Source: Bryobacterales bacterium
Lineage (GTDB): Bacteria; Acidobacteriota; Terriglobia; Bryobacterales; Bryobacteraceae
Direction of reading: 5' to 3'
NCBI GenBank assembly: GCA_016789905.1
Contig: JAEUQC010000140.1
Span: 1 to 64,000 of the forward strand
DNA: 64,000 nucleotides
Shown: piece by piece, positions 52,087 through 60,822 of the stretch
Numbering within the stretch: the first letter of the stretch is position 1
How the letters are laid out: every line of letters begins with the position of its first letter
Position numbers and translations under genes: made by a program
The notes under the pieces: model-generated
What the model was told of the DNA's origin: nothing
Databases searched by the model: none
The model's input: only the letters and a program-made list of their open reading frames with translations

Positions 52087-54557
52087 AGTATCTTCCGCTT
52101 CTATTGACGCTGGCCGCTTTTGGCGCGCCGAAAGTGGTGAAACTACAGACGGTGCCGGCGACGGTGACGCTCCAGGGGGCGAAGGCGGGGCAGCAGTTTT
52201 TGGCCATCGCCACCTACGCCGATGGAACGGAGGCCGACGTTACGGGCGAGGCGCGGTGGACGGCGACGAACGCGGCGTTGACGGGTTCGAGAGCGACGGT
52301 AGTGGCGGATGGCACGGCGACGGTGGAAGCGGAGTTTGGCGGGGCGCGGGCGAAATCTGTTGTAAAGGTGACAGGGTCGGCGGCGGCGCGGCCGTTTGCG
52401 TTTGCACGGGATATCGGCGCCATATTGACCAAGCGTGGGTGCAACAGCTCGGCGTGTCATGGGGGCGTGAAAGGACGCGGCGGGCTGAAGCTCTCCGCCA
52501 ATGGGCTGTTTCCGAAAGATGATTTTGAATGGATTACCAAGGGCGGCACGTATCAGGTGCTAAGCGCGGAGGTGAAGGGCGACCGCGTACCTCGTGTTTC
52601 GGTTCAGGAGCCTGAGAAGAGCCTGTTGCTGCTGAAGCCATTGATGGCGGTGCCGCATGGCGGCGGGAAGAAGTTGGAGATGGGCTCCGAAGACTACCGG
52701 ACGATTTTGGATTGGGTGAAAAGCGGGGTGCCCTACGGAGCGGCGGGCGGGACGGCGGCGCTGACGGCGCTGGAGATTTATCCGCCGATGGCGACGATGG
52801 CCGTGGACGGCGCGCGGCGGTTGCTGGTGACGGCGCGGTTCAGTGATGGGCACACGGAAGACTATTCGAACCAGGTGCTGTTTAGTTCGAACAATGGTGA
52901 TGTGGCGACGGTGAACGCCGATGGCGTTGTGAAAGGCAGGGCGTTGGGCGAGACCGCCATTTTGATCCGGGCGGCGGGGCAGGTGGCGAGTGTCGGTGTT
53001 GGCGTTGTGGGCCCAGCCATCGCGAACTATCCGCAGGTGGCGCGGGGGAACTTTGTTGACGAACACATATTCGCGAAGCTGCGGAAAGTGAACCTGGTGC
53101 CGTCGGAACTGGCCAGTGACGCCGAGTTTCTGCGGCGCGTTTGCCTGGACCTGACGGGGACGCTGCCGCCGCCGGAGCGGGTGCGCGAGTTTCTGGCTTT
53201 GAGGGACCCGAAGAAGCGGGAGCGGGTGGTGGACGCGCTGATTGGGTCACCGGAGTTTGTGGACTACTGGACGTTCCGGTTCTCCGATATATTCCGCGTG
53301 GCGATCTTCGCGAATGGGTTGACGCCGAAGTTCAGCCAGAAGTATTGGGAGTGGATTCGGGAGAACATTGCGACGAACCGGCCGTATGACGAAGTGGCGC
53401 GGGAGCGGCTATCGGCACAAGGGTACGGGGCGGCGAGCCGCCATTTCATTCCGTACAACCAGATTGGCCCGCCGGCGGATGTGATGGCCGAAGAGGTGCG
53501 GGTGTTTTTCGGGCGGCGGCTGGACTGCGCGCAGTGTCATAACCACCCGTATGAAAACTGGAGCCAGGATCAGTTCTGGGGCATGGCGGCGTTCTTCGGG
53601 CGGCTTTTTAAGGCTGGGCCGGTGGTGTTCGATCATCCGACGAACATGGACTGGAGTTCGAAGGATGTGGACGGGAAGGTGGAGACGCTGCACCCGCGGA
53701 CGAAGGCGCCGGTGACGCCGGTGCTGCTGGATTCTTCGCCGCTGGACCTGCGGGCGGATGGCAACCCGCGGAAAGAACTAGCCAAGTGGATGACGGCGCA
53801 TCCGTACTTTGCCGAGGCGACGGTGAACCGGATTTGGGGTTACTTTTTCGCGCGAGGCATTGTGGACCCGGTGGACGATTTCCGGTCGACGAATCCGGCG
53901 ACGCATCCAGAGCTGCTGGCGGCGTTGGCAACCGATTTTCAGAAGAACGGATACGACTTACGGCGACTGATGAAGACCATCGTGCTGTCGCGCACGTATC
54001 AGTTGTCGCACCGGCCGAATGCGACAAACGCGAAGGACGTGTCGAACTATTCGCATTCGCTGTCCAGGGCGATTGACGCCGAAGTGCTGCTGGACGCGGT
54101 GGTGGCGGTGACCGGGGTGCCGGAGACGTTTACGACGGCGGTGAGCGATGAGCGCGCGGTGGGGCAGGCGCCAGCGCATACGCGGGCGATCAACCTGAAA
54201 GATCCGGATATGTTCTTTTCCCGGTTCCTGGAGCTGTATGGACGGCCGAACCGGGGGGCGATTCCGGAGCGATCGGGCCGTCCGAACCTGGGGCAGGCGC
54301 TGCACATGCTGGCCGGGGCGACGTATGTGGACCGGCTGGGGGCACCGGGGAGCCGGCTGCGGCGATTGTTGGACAAAGGCGCCAATGATGACGCGATCAT
54401 TTCCGAGTTCTACCTGGCGGCGCTGGGGCGGGAGGCGGAGAAGGACGAGTTGGCGGAGTTGGTTAGTTTGGTGGGCAAGCGCGGGGACCGGGAAGCGGCG
54501 CTGCGGGAGTTTGTTTGGGCACTGATTAGTTCACGGGAGTTTGCGGAGAATCATTAG
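52083..54557 (+). CDS. DUF1549/DUF1553 protein with Big-like and haem-binding-type motifs
   Basis: 824 residues from a GTG. Signal peptide, then a bacterial Ig-like Big_2 domain (about 20-97, TYADGTEADVTGEARW), a planctomycete-cytochrome-like segment with C120-x4-C125-H126 (CNSSACHGG), a second Big_2-like domain (about 225-310), DUF1549 (about 320-530, with RLDCAQCHNHPYENW holding a CxxCH) and DUF1553 (about 560-820, YFFARGIVDPVDDFR, SRTYQLSHRPN). These multi-domain proteins are frequent in Acidobacteria and Planctomycetes, and their function is unknown. The partner DUF1501 gene normally follows at once but is here separated by the ATPase/HNH module. Confidence 0.88.
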   Translation: MKYLPLLLTLAAFGAPKVVKLQTVPATVTLQGAKAGQQFLAIATYADGTEADVTGEARWTATNAALTGSRATVVADGTATVEAEFGGARAKSVVKVTGSAAARPFAFARDIGAILTKRGCNSSACHGGVKGRGGLKLSANGLFPKDDFEWITKGGTYQVLSAEVKGDRVPRVSVQEPEKSLLLLKPLMAVPHGGGKKLEMGSEDYRTILDWVKSGVPYGAAGGTAALTALEIYPPMATMAVDGARRLLVTARFSDGHTEDYSNQVLFSSNNGDVATVNADGVVKGRALGETAILIRAAGQVASVGVGVVGPAIANYPQVARGNFVDEHIFAKLRKVNLVPSELASDAEFLRRVCLDLTGTLPPPERVREFLALRDPKKRERVVDALIGSPEFVDYWTFRFSDIFRVAIFANGLTPKFSQKYWEWIRENIATNRPYDEVARERLSAQGYGAASRHFIPYNQIGPPADVMAEEVRVFFGRRLDCAQCHNHPYENWSQDQFWGMAAFFGRLFKAGPVVFDHPTNMDWSSKDVDGKVETLHPRTKAPVTPVLLDSSPLDLRADGNPRKELAKWMTAHPYFAEATVNRIWGYFFARGIVDPVDDFRSTNPATHPELLAALATDFQKNGYDLRRLMKTIVLSRTYQLSHRPNATNAKDVSNYSHSLSRAIDAEVLLDAVVAVTGVPETFTTAVSDERAVGQAPAHTRAINLKDPDMFFSRFLELYGRPNRGAIPERSGRPNLGQALHMLAGATYVDRLGAPGSRLRRLLDKGANDDAIISEFYLAALGREAEKDELAELVSLVGKRGDREAALREFVWALISSREFAENH

Positions 54558-55857
54558 GGGCGTCGCCAATCGGGAGGCTCCACAACCGCGAGAAAGGAAT
54601 ACCGCCACGCTTGGGTACTTGAAAGTAGAAAACATTGGCCCCGCGGCGAGTATGGAATTGGAATTTGGCCGACGGCTGAATTTTCTGACCGGTGACAATG
54701 GCCTGGGTAAGAGCCTGCTGCTGGACATCGCGTGGTGGGCGATGACGAGGACGTGGCCAACGGGGAGAAAGGCGTTGCCGGTCCGGGATGGCGCAGGGCA
54801 AATTTCGTTTTCCTTTGCGGGCGGGAAGATATATGAGAGCCAATTTTCCCGTCGCGATCAAGCCTGGACGGGACGTGCTGGACGGCCTGCCAACCCGGGC
54901 CTGGTGATCTATGCCATGGCCGACGGCGGATTCGCCGTATGGGACCCGGCCCGGAACTACTGGAAACCCGAAAGTGCCGAATTCGATGGACCAAACCGGA
55001 TTCCTGCCTACGTCTTTGGGCCGTCGGAAGTTTGGGACGGACTGCAAGGCAAAGACGGAAGCCCGCTTTGCAACGGTCTGCTGCGGGACTGGGCTGGCTG
55101 GCAAAAGCAACGAGGCGTGGCGTGGAAGAACCTTCTCGCCGTTTTGAAGGTTTTGTCTCCTTCCGCCAACGAGCCGCTGGAACATGGCAAGTTTACCCGT
55201 ATCAGCCTGGACGATGCCCGCGACATCCCCACCATTCGGATGCCGTACGGGCAGGAAGTAGCGATTCTACATGCATCGGCCGGCATGCGCCGGATCTTTG
55301 CGCTGGCGTACCTGCTGGTGTGGGCCTGGGAAGAGCACAAGAAGGCAGCGGTGCTTCTGGGCGAGAAAACCACCAAGCAGGTTGTCTTCCTGATCGATGA
55401 GATTGAATCGCATCTGCACCCGCAGTGGCAACGGGTGATCGTCCCGGCACTGATCGGGGTGGTGAATAAGCTGATTGACTCGTCCGAGGTGCAGATCATC
55501 GCGGCCACGCATTCCCCGCTGATTATGGTTTCCGTGGAACCGCTTTTCGATCCGAGTTCGGATGCATGGTTTGACATTGATATGCAGAAGCAGAAAGTGA
55601 CGCTGCAACGACGGGAGCTCGAAAAGCAGGGTGATGCCGAGGCTTGGCTTACCAGCGAGGCCTTCGACCTCGCCAGCGGGCGTCCCGTTCCCTATGAGGT
55701 TTTGGTGGAGAAGGCCTCCGCATTGGTTGCAAGCGAGAAGGCGGACACTGCGGCGGTGCAACGGATGCACCAAGACTTGGTAAACGCGCTGAAGCCGGGG
55801 GACCCTTTCCTACTCCGCTGGCGGTATATTTGCGGTAAGAAGGGCCTATTGCCATGA
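54541..55857 (+). CDS. AAA/ABC-type ATPase of a nuclease-paired defence-like module
   Basis: Up to 438 residues from a TTG overlapping the DUF1553 stop; a TTG at 54619 is an alternative start just before LKVENIGPAA. The Walker A GDNGLGKS (51-58) is followed by LLLDIAWWAMTRTWP. QEVAILHASAGMRRIFALAYLL is the signature region, VVFLIDEIESHLHPQWQ is Walker B, and IIAATHSPLIMVS holds the H-loop. It is a SMC-like/overcoming-lysogenization-type ATPase similar in plan to PtuA. The next gene starts inside its stop (ATGA). It is intact, whereas its HNH partner is not. Confidence 0.82.
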   Translation: MRRIIRGVANREAPQPRERNTATLGYLKVENIGPAASMELEFGRRLNFLTGDNGLGKSLLLDIAWWAMTRTWPTGRKALPVRDGAGQISFSFAGGKIYESQFSRRDQAWTGRAGRPANPGLVIYAMADGGFAVWDPARNYWKPESAEFDGPNRIPAYVFGPSEVWDGLQGKDGSPLCNGLLRDWAGWQKQRGVAWKNLLAVLKVLSPSANEPLEHGKFTRISLDDARDIPTIRMPYGQEVAILHASAGMRRIFALAYLLVWAWEEHKKAAVLLGEKTTKQVVFLIDEIESHLHPQWQRVIVPALIGVVNKLIDSSEVQIIAATHSPLIMVSVEPLFDPSSDAWFDIDMQKQKVTLQRRELEKQGDAEAWLTSEAFDLASGRPVPYEVLVEKASALVASEKADTAAVQRMHQDLVNALKPGDPFLLRWRYICGKKGLLP

Positions 55858-56292
55858 TCCCGGTTACGGCACAACCGGAACCCGCCCATTTTCATACCGC
55901 GGTTCGCCAAAGGGGCCGTTCGTGGCTACTGGGTGAGGGAATCGCCCTGCACGGAGCCGCTCCGAAGGGCACCAAGTTTCCACCGTATTGGACGGAGACG
56001 AACAAGGACCTGTGGGACGCCTATTCGGGCATCTGTGCGTATCTGGCCATCTACTTTGAGTTTCCAATTGGATCTCGCAAATGGGCGGATCAAGCCGAAT
56101 CCGTTGGCACCGGTGGAGCTACAGCGGCGAGCGCAGAAGACGATTGAACGGCTTCGGTTGGATAGTCTGGACATGCTCGAGATGCGTGTTCGCCATTTTG
56201 ATGACTGCGCGCAGGGCCTGGTGGATCCGGAGTATTTGCGACGACAGTCTCCATCTGTCTGGTATGAGGCAAAGCGCCAAGGCTTGCTTTGA
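55854..56292 (+). pseudogene. HNH-type partner gene with its catalytic core deleted
   Basis: The ATG overlaps the ATPase stop. The first ~73 codons (RGRSWLLGEGIALHG, DLWDAYSGICAYLAIYFEFP) match the N-terminus of the HNH proteins that accompany this ATPase. In another frame, the last ~60 codons (ELQRRAQKTIERLRLDS, FDDCAQGLVDPEYLRRQSP, WYEAKRQGLL) match their C-terminus. The intervening segment that should hold the VDHF-x-KS HNH core and second zinc site is missing, and the frame shifts near 56.07 kb. In frame 1 a stop occurs at 56147. The nuclease is therefore lost. Confidence 0.75.
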
Positions 56293-56377
56293 CCTAAACA
56301 TTTAGGGTTGAAAAAAGTGGGATAGTGATCTAGTGGGCGGTCCGTGCCCTTACTGTTTTGAAGGCAGAGGATTCCGA

Positions 56378-57667
56378 ATGGCACACAACACACGGCGTGA
56401 CTTTTTGCGGGCGGGGTCGCTGGGCTTCCTGGGCGTGGGGCTGCCACAGTATCTGGCGGCGGCGCCGGCGGCCGGGGCAAAGGTGAAGAGTGTGATTCTG
56501 TTCTGGCTGGAGGGCGGGCCGAGCCACATCGACACCTGGGACCCCAAAACGAACAGCAACTTCCGGCCGATTTCGACCAACGTTCCAGGGATTCAGATCT
56601 CCGAACTGCTGCCGAAGATGGCGAAGAAGATGGACAAGTTCGCGCTGATCCGTTCCATGCATACGCGCGGCAACGACCATCCGCAGGCGACGCACTACGT
56701 CATCACCGGCCACGAGATTAACCCGGCGATGCAGTTCCCGAGTATTGGCTCGATGTTGACCAAAGAGCTGGGGCCGCGCAACGCGGTGCCGCCGCATGTG
56801 CTGGTGCCGAAGTGGAATAGCGGGCGGCAGTATGAAGACTATTTCCGGTCTGCGTTTTTGGGCGGCGATTACGACCCGATGTGCATACCGGACCCGAGCA
56901 AGCCGAACTTTGAAGTCACCGACCTGAGCTTGCCGAAGACGGTTTCCCAGGCGTCGGTGGATTCGCGGAGCGCGTTTTTGAAGGCTGTCGACCGCAAGTA
57001 CCGGGCGATGAACGAGACGGCCGAGCATACGGACATGGACGCGTTTTCAGCGCAGGCGATGAAGATGATTCTGACGCCTGCGGTGCGGGACGCGTTTGAT
57101 TTGTCGAAGGAAAACGACAAGACGAAAGACCGCTATGGCCGCGACTCGATTGGGCAGTCCTGCTTGCTGGCGCGGCGGCTGGTGGAAGCGGGGAGCGTGT
57201 TTGTAACGGCGGCGGGGTATCACGGCACCTCGTGGGACACGCATAGCAACAACGACGTGAGCCACCGGGACCGGTTGTGCCCGCCGCTGGACCGGACGCT
57301 GGTGACGCTGGTGGAGGATTTGGAAGAGCGGGGCTTGCTGGATTCGACACTTGTGATTGCAATGGGCGAGTTCGGGCGGACGCCGGTGATCAACCCGAAT
57401 CTGGGCCGGGACCATTGGCCGAACTGCTGGTCACTGGCGCTGGCCGGGGGCGGGATAAAAACCGGGCAGGTGATCGGAACCTCCGACGAAAAAGGCGCAA
57501 ATGTGACTTCGCGCGTGGTGTCGATGGGGGATCTGTACGCGACCGTTTATAAGCTGATGGGCGTGGATTGGACGAAGGAGATTATGTCGCCGATCGGGCG
57601 GCCGATCAAGATCGCCAATTCGCTGGAGGATAAGACGGGGGAGCCGGTGAAGGAGTTGTTGGGGTAG
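56378..57667 (+). CDS. DUF1501 protein (Tat-exported sulfatase-like fold)
   Basis: 429 residues from ATG 56378, with AGAGG six bases upstream. A twin-arginine signal (RRDFLRAGSLGFLGVGLP) is evident. The DUF1501 body has WLEGGPSHIDTWDPK, MHTRGNDHPQATHYVITGHE, SVFVTAAGYHGTSWDTHSNN and MGEFGRTPVINPNLGRDHWP, the marks of an alkaline-phosphatase-like fold with conserved Asp and His residues. It is the standard partner of the DUF1549/DUF1553 protein, with which it is probably still functionally linked although the ATPase/HNH module lies in between. Confidence 0.9.
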   Translation: MAHNTRRDFLRAGSLGFLGVGLPQYLAAAPAAGAKVKSVILFWLEGGPSHIDTWDPKTNSNFRPISTNVPGIQISELLPKMAKKMDKFALIRSMHTRGNDHPQATHYVITGHEINPAMQFPSIGSMLTKELGPRNAVPPHVLVPKWNSGRQYEDYFRSAFLGGDYDPMCIPDPSKPNFEVTDLSLPKTVSQASVDSRSAFLKAVDRKYRAMNETAEHTDMDAFSAQAMKMILTPAVRDAFDLSKENDKTKDRYGRDSIGQSCLLARRLVEAGSVFVTAAGYHGTSWDTHSNNDVSHRDRLCPPLDRTLVTLVEDLEERGLLDSTLVIAMGEFGRTPVINPNLGRDHWPNCWSLALAGGGIKTGQVIGTSDEKGANVTSRVVSMGDLYATVYKLMGVDWTKEIMSPIGRPIKIANSLEDKTGEPVKELLG

Positions 57668-57687
57668 GAGACAAGCTTGCGCCGATC

Positions 57688-58293
57688 CTACCGGCCAGCC
57701 CCGTCGTCTCCGCTCGATGTGGCGGCCTGTGCCCCGGCCGGCTCCCGGAACGGCTCCACCTCAATGCGCACGTAACAGATATCCAGCACGATCAGGTTCG
57801 CGGCCCCACTGGGAGCGTGCAACACCACGGAATCGCCTTCGGCGGCCTTCATCAGCGCCCGCCCCAAGGGCGACGCCCAACTCACATGCCGGCGTTCCAA
57901 ATCCACCTCATCGGCCCCAACAATACTCACTACATGCTCCGTATCTCCGGCGTCGGCATACCGCACGGTAGCGCCGAAATAGACCCGTTCCGCCGCCTGC
58001 CCCTTCCGGGGCGCCTCCGGGTCCACCACCACGGCCGCTTCAATCCGCTTCAACAAAAAGCGCAGACGTGAATCGATCTGCCGCAGCCGCCGCTTGCCGT
58101 ACTGATAATCGGCATTCTCGCTGCGGTCGCCATTGCTTGCCGCCCACGCCACCACCTCGGTCACCGCCGGGCGCTCCCGCGTCAGCAAAAAATGATACTC
58201 GTCCTTCAGCCGCCGCAAGCCGCCCGGAGTAATGTAATTCGGCCCCTGCGGCGCAGTATCGGGTTTCGGTTTTCGAGTAAATCCTTTTCGCAC
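57688..58293 (-). CDS. greB: Transcript cleavage factor GreB-like
   Basis: 201 residues, longer than the usual 158 because of N-terminal (~18) and C-terminal (~25) extensions. NYITPGGLRRLKDEYHFLL, ERPAVTEVVAWAASNGDRSENADYQYGKRRL is the coiled-coil domain with tip acids D56 and E59. The C-terminal FKBP-like domain carries VRYADAGDTEHVVSIVG and SWASPLGRALMKAAEGD. Gre factors rescue backtracked RNA polymerase. Convergent with the DUF1501 gene. Confidence 0.92.
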   Translation of the reverse strand: MRKGFTRKPKPDTAPQGPNYITPGGLRRLKDEYHFLLTRERPAVTEVVAWAASNGDRSENADYQYGKRRLRQIDSRLRFLLKRIEAAVVVDPEAPRKGQAAERVYFGATVRYADAGDTEHVVSIVGADEVDLERRHVSWASPLGRALMKAAEGDSVVLHAPSGAANLIVLDICYVRIEVEPFREPAGAQAATSSGDDGAGR

Positions 58294-58538
58294 GCCACTA
58301 GTAGTCTATGGGATCTGACCGAAGCGCCGCAGCATGATTTTTCCCATTGATTGGACGGTGGAGAACCCCTGGCACCCACGCGGATTTCCCCCTATTCAAG
58401 ATTACGTTCAGGTGCTATAGTTGGCGTGGAACCCGCAGCGTTCGAGGGTGGGCTGTGGGTCCTGCTAGACAACATGACGCGCGGCCGCAATGATGCGGAC
58501 AGAATCCACGCGCCTTGGACATACACCAACCGTCGTAT

Positions 58539-58544
58539 AGGAGG
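58539..58544 (+). promoter_or_regulatory. Strong ribosome binding site of the metalloprotease gene
   Basis: A perfect AGGAGG four bases before ATG 58549. It fixes the start of the M43 protein and rules out the longer upstream frame. Confidence 0.75.
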
Positions 58545-58548
58545 ATCT

Positions 58549-60585
58549 ATGCCTGACGACCAAACGCCCCGTGGAAATGCACGGGTGCGCACTTGCGCAA
58601 CGATGGACGAGCATCGCCGTATGGCAATGCTGTCCCCCGAATATCGCCGGCGACGGCGAGAGATTGAATTGGAAACCAAGCAGTTTATTGCGCGCTACCG
58701 GGAGGAGGGGCTCCGCTCCGGAGTCGTGCGGATTCCGGTGGTGGTACACGTTGTTTGGAACACGGCGGCGCAAAACGTAAGCGACGCGCAGATCCAAACA
58801 CAGATCGATGTGCTGAACGCCGATTTCCGCGCACTCAACGCGGACGCCGCCGGAATTCCAGCGCATTTTGCCGGCGTGGCCGCGGACACGCGGATCGAGT
58901 TCGCGCTGGCCGTTCGCGGCCCGGATTGCACGGCAACCACGGGCATCACGCGGACGAACACAACAACCACGGGTTTCACAAAAGCCACCCGCAACAACGT
59001 GAAATCCACGGCGACTGGCGGGGCGGACCCGTGGCCATCGGACCGCTACCTGAATATGTGGGTGGCGAATTTCACAGACTCGCTGCTGGGCTTTGCCACC
59101 TTCCCCGGCGGCCCGGCGGCGCTGGACGGCTTCGTAGTGGACACGGAGGCCTTTGGAACCATCGGCACGGCCACAGCGCCGTTCAACCTGGGCCGCACCG
59201 CGACGCACGAAATTGGCCACTGGCTAAACCTGATCCACATTTGGGGCGACGACACAGCGCTGGCCGACCAATGCAGCCAGTCCGACAACTGCGCCGACAC
59301 GCCGAACCAGGCAGATGAAACCTACGGGAACCCGGCGGGCATCCGCATATCGTGCTCCAACGGGCCGAATGGCGACATGTACATGAACTACATGGACTAC
59401 ACCGATGACGCGGGGATGCTGATGTTCACCCAGGACCAGGCGCTGCGAATGAACGCAACGCTGGCGGTGGCCCGCAACAGCCTGCTGTCCTCGGATGGCC
59501 TGATTCCGGTGGGCGGCGGCGCGCCGGCGCCCGATCTTTGGATGCAGGATAACGCCGACGATACCGGAGTGGAACCGGACCCGAGCGCGCACCCGATGTG
59601 GATCAGCGACGACATCTGGGTACGGAATGCCCCGGACGGGCTGGCGAACCAGGATCATCAGAATCCGAACGGCGAAGAGCAGAACTACGTCTATGTGCGT
59701 GTTCGCAACCGGGGCTGTTCCGGAGCGGCGTCCTTGACGGGAACGCTGAAGTTGTACTGGGCGAAGGCGTCGAGTTCGCTCGGCTGGCCGGCGCCGTGGG
59801 ATGGCAGCATTGCGGCGCCAGCGCTGATGGGCGGCCTGATTGGCAGCCAGGCGGTGACGGTGGACGGTGGCGATTTCGAGATCGCCGAATTCCCCTGGAC
59901 GCCACCGGACCCGTCCGACTATGCCGTATTTGGTGCGGACAAGGCGCATTTCTGCCTGCTGGCGAGAATTGAGACCAGCACCGCCCCGCCTTACGGCATG
60001 ACAACGCCGGAGACCGGAAACCTGTACGCCAATGTGCAGAACAACAACAACATCGTATGGAAGAACATCACCATCGTGGATACGGATGGAGATGGCGGCC
60101 GGTTCGCGGAGGTGCTGGTGGGCGGGATCGACCGTGAACGCCGCCGGACGCGACTGCTGTTCGAAGTACCGAAACGGCAGGCCGGCGCGCTCTTTGCCTG
60201 GGGCCATCTATTGGTTGAGTTCCGCGGAAAGGCGATGTCGAAATGGGTGAAAGGCGAAATCGAGGGCAAAGGCTTCGAGCGCCTGGGGGACGGCCGTCTG
60301 ATGCTGACGCGTCCGGAAGTGGAACTGAACGGGCCGCCCTTCAAGCCGGGTGAGTTCGGGACGTTGCACATCCGGTTTGTTCCAGACGGCAAGCGGCCCG
60401 CGGGCGCGCGCGTCTTCGAACTGGATGTGGTGGAACTGGATGGAAAAGGGAAACGCGCCGGCGGGCAGCGATTCCTTTTGAAGACCGCGAACTGGCGGCC
60501 ACGCCCATGTTGCGGGGACCAGGCCGGCGAATTTGACGGCGTGACCTGGAACCCGAAAACGAAGAACTCCTGCTGCCGAGGCTGA
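58549..60585 (+). CDS. M43 (pappalysin-type) zinc metalloprotease with a cysteine-switch-like propeptide
   Basis: 678 residues. The N-terminal ~55 residues resemble an M43 propeptide, with C16 in RVRTCATMDEHRR fitting the cysteine-switch position known from ulilysin. The catalytic domain (55-320) has H220-E-x-x-H224-x5-H230 (HEIGHWLNLIHIWG) and the Met-turn M282 in MNYMDYT. After residue ~330 come beta-rich domains with GCSGAASLTGTLKLYW and a Cys-rich end (PCCGDQAGEF, NSCCRG). No signal peptide is visible, so secretion, if any, needs another route. It has its own strong ribosome site and terminator. Confidence 0.85.
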   Translation: MPDDQTPRGNARVRTCATMDEHRRMAMLSPEYRRRRREIELETKQFIARYREEGLRSGVVRIPVVVHVVWNTAAQNVSDAQIQTQIDVLNADFRALNADAAGIPAHFAGVAADTRIEFALAVRGPDCTATTGITRTNTTTTGFTKATRNNVKSTATGGADPWPSDRYLNMWVANFTDSLLGFATFPGGPAALDGFVVDTEAFGTIGTATAPFNLGRTATHEIGHWLNLIHIWGDDTALADQCSQSDNCADTPNQADETYGNPAGIRISCSNGPNGDMYMNYMDYTDDAGMLMFTQDQALRMNATLAVARNSLLSSDGLIPVGGGAPAPDLWMQDNADDTGVEPDPSAHPMWISDDIWVRNAPDGLANQDHQNPNGEEQNYVYVRVRNRGCSGAASLTGTLKLYWAKASSSLGWPAPWDGSIAAPALMGGLIGSQAVTVDGGDFEIAEFPWTPPDPSDYAVFGADKAHFCLLARIETSTAPPYGMTTPETGNLYANVQNNNNIVWKNITIVDTDGDGGRFAEVLVGGIDRERRRTRLLFEVPKRQAGALFAWGHLLVEFRGKAMSKWVKGEIEGKGFERLGDGRLMLTRPEVELNGPPFKPGEFGTLHIRFVPDGKRPAGARVFELDVVELDGKGKRAGGQRFLLKTANWRPRPCCGDQAGEFDGVTWNPKTKNSCCRG

Positions 60586-60618
60586 TTCTGCCAACGGATT
60601 GGCAGGTACAGTCTGGCT

Positions 60619-60649
60619 GGAGCCTGGCGCCGGCGCCAGGCTCCTTTTT
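60619..60649 (+). terminator. Rho-independent terminator of the metalloprotease gene
   Basis: A 26-bp perfect palindrome (GGAGCCTGGCGCC / GGCGCCAGGCTCC, 60619-60644) is followed by TTTTTC. It lies 34 bases behind the stop and is a textbook intrinsic terminator. Confidence 0.88.
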
Positions 60650-60822
60650 CAGGAAATTGTGCGAAGAGGAAACGAACCATGCGACCATGGCTTCGCTCAG
60701 TTGTGTGAACGCGACTTGATGCCAGGAAGCATGGGCGCTAGTGTACACTTCTGCATAATGCATAGATGCGATTTTCCTGCCGTAATCAAACCTTGGTGGG
60801 ATGATGAGGGTTTGTCCTAACA

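Noticed and set aside
60719..60820. A 33-codon frame (ATG 60719) just before the hypothetical gene at 60823
   Set aside because: No ribosome site, composition unlike the neighbours, and no similarity. It may simply be leader sequence.
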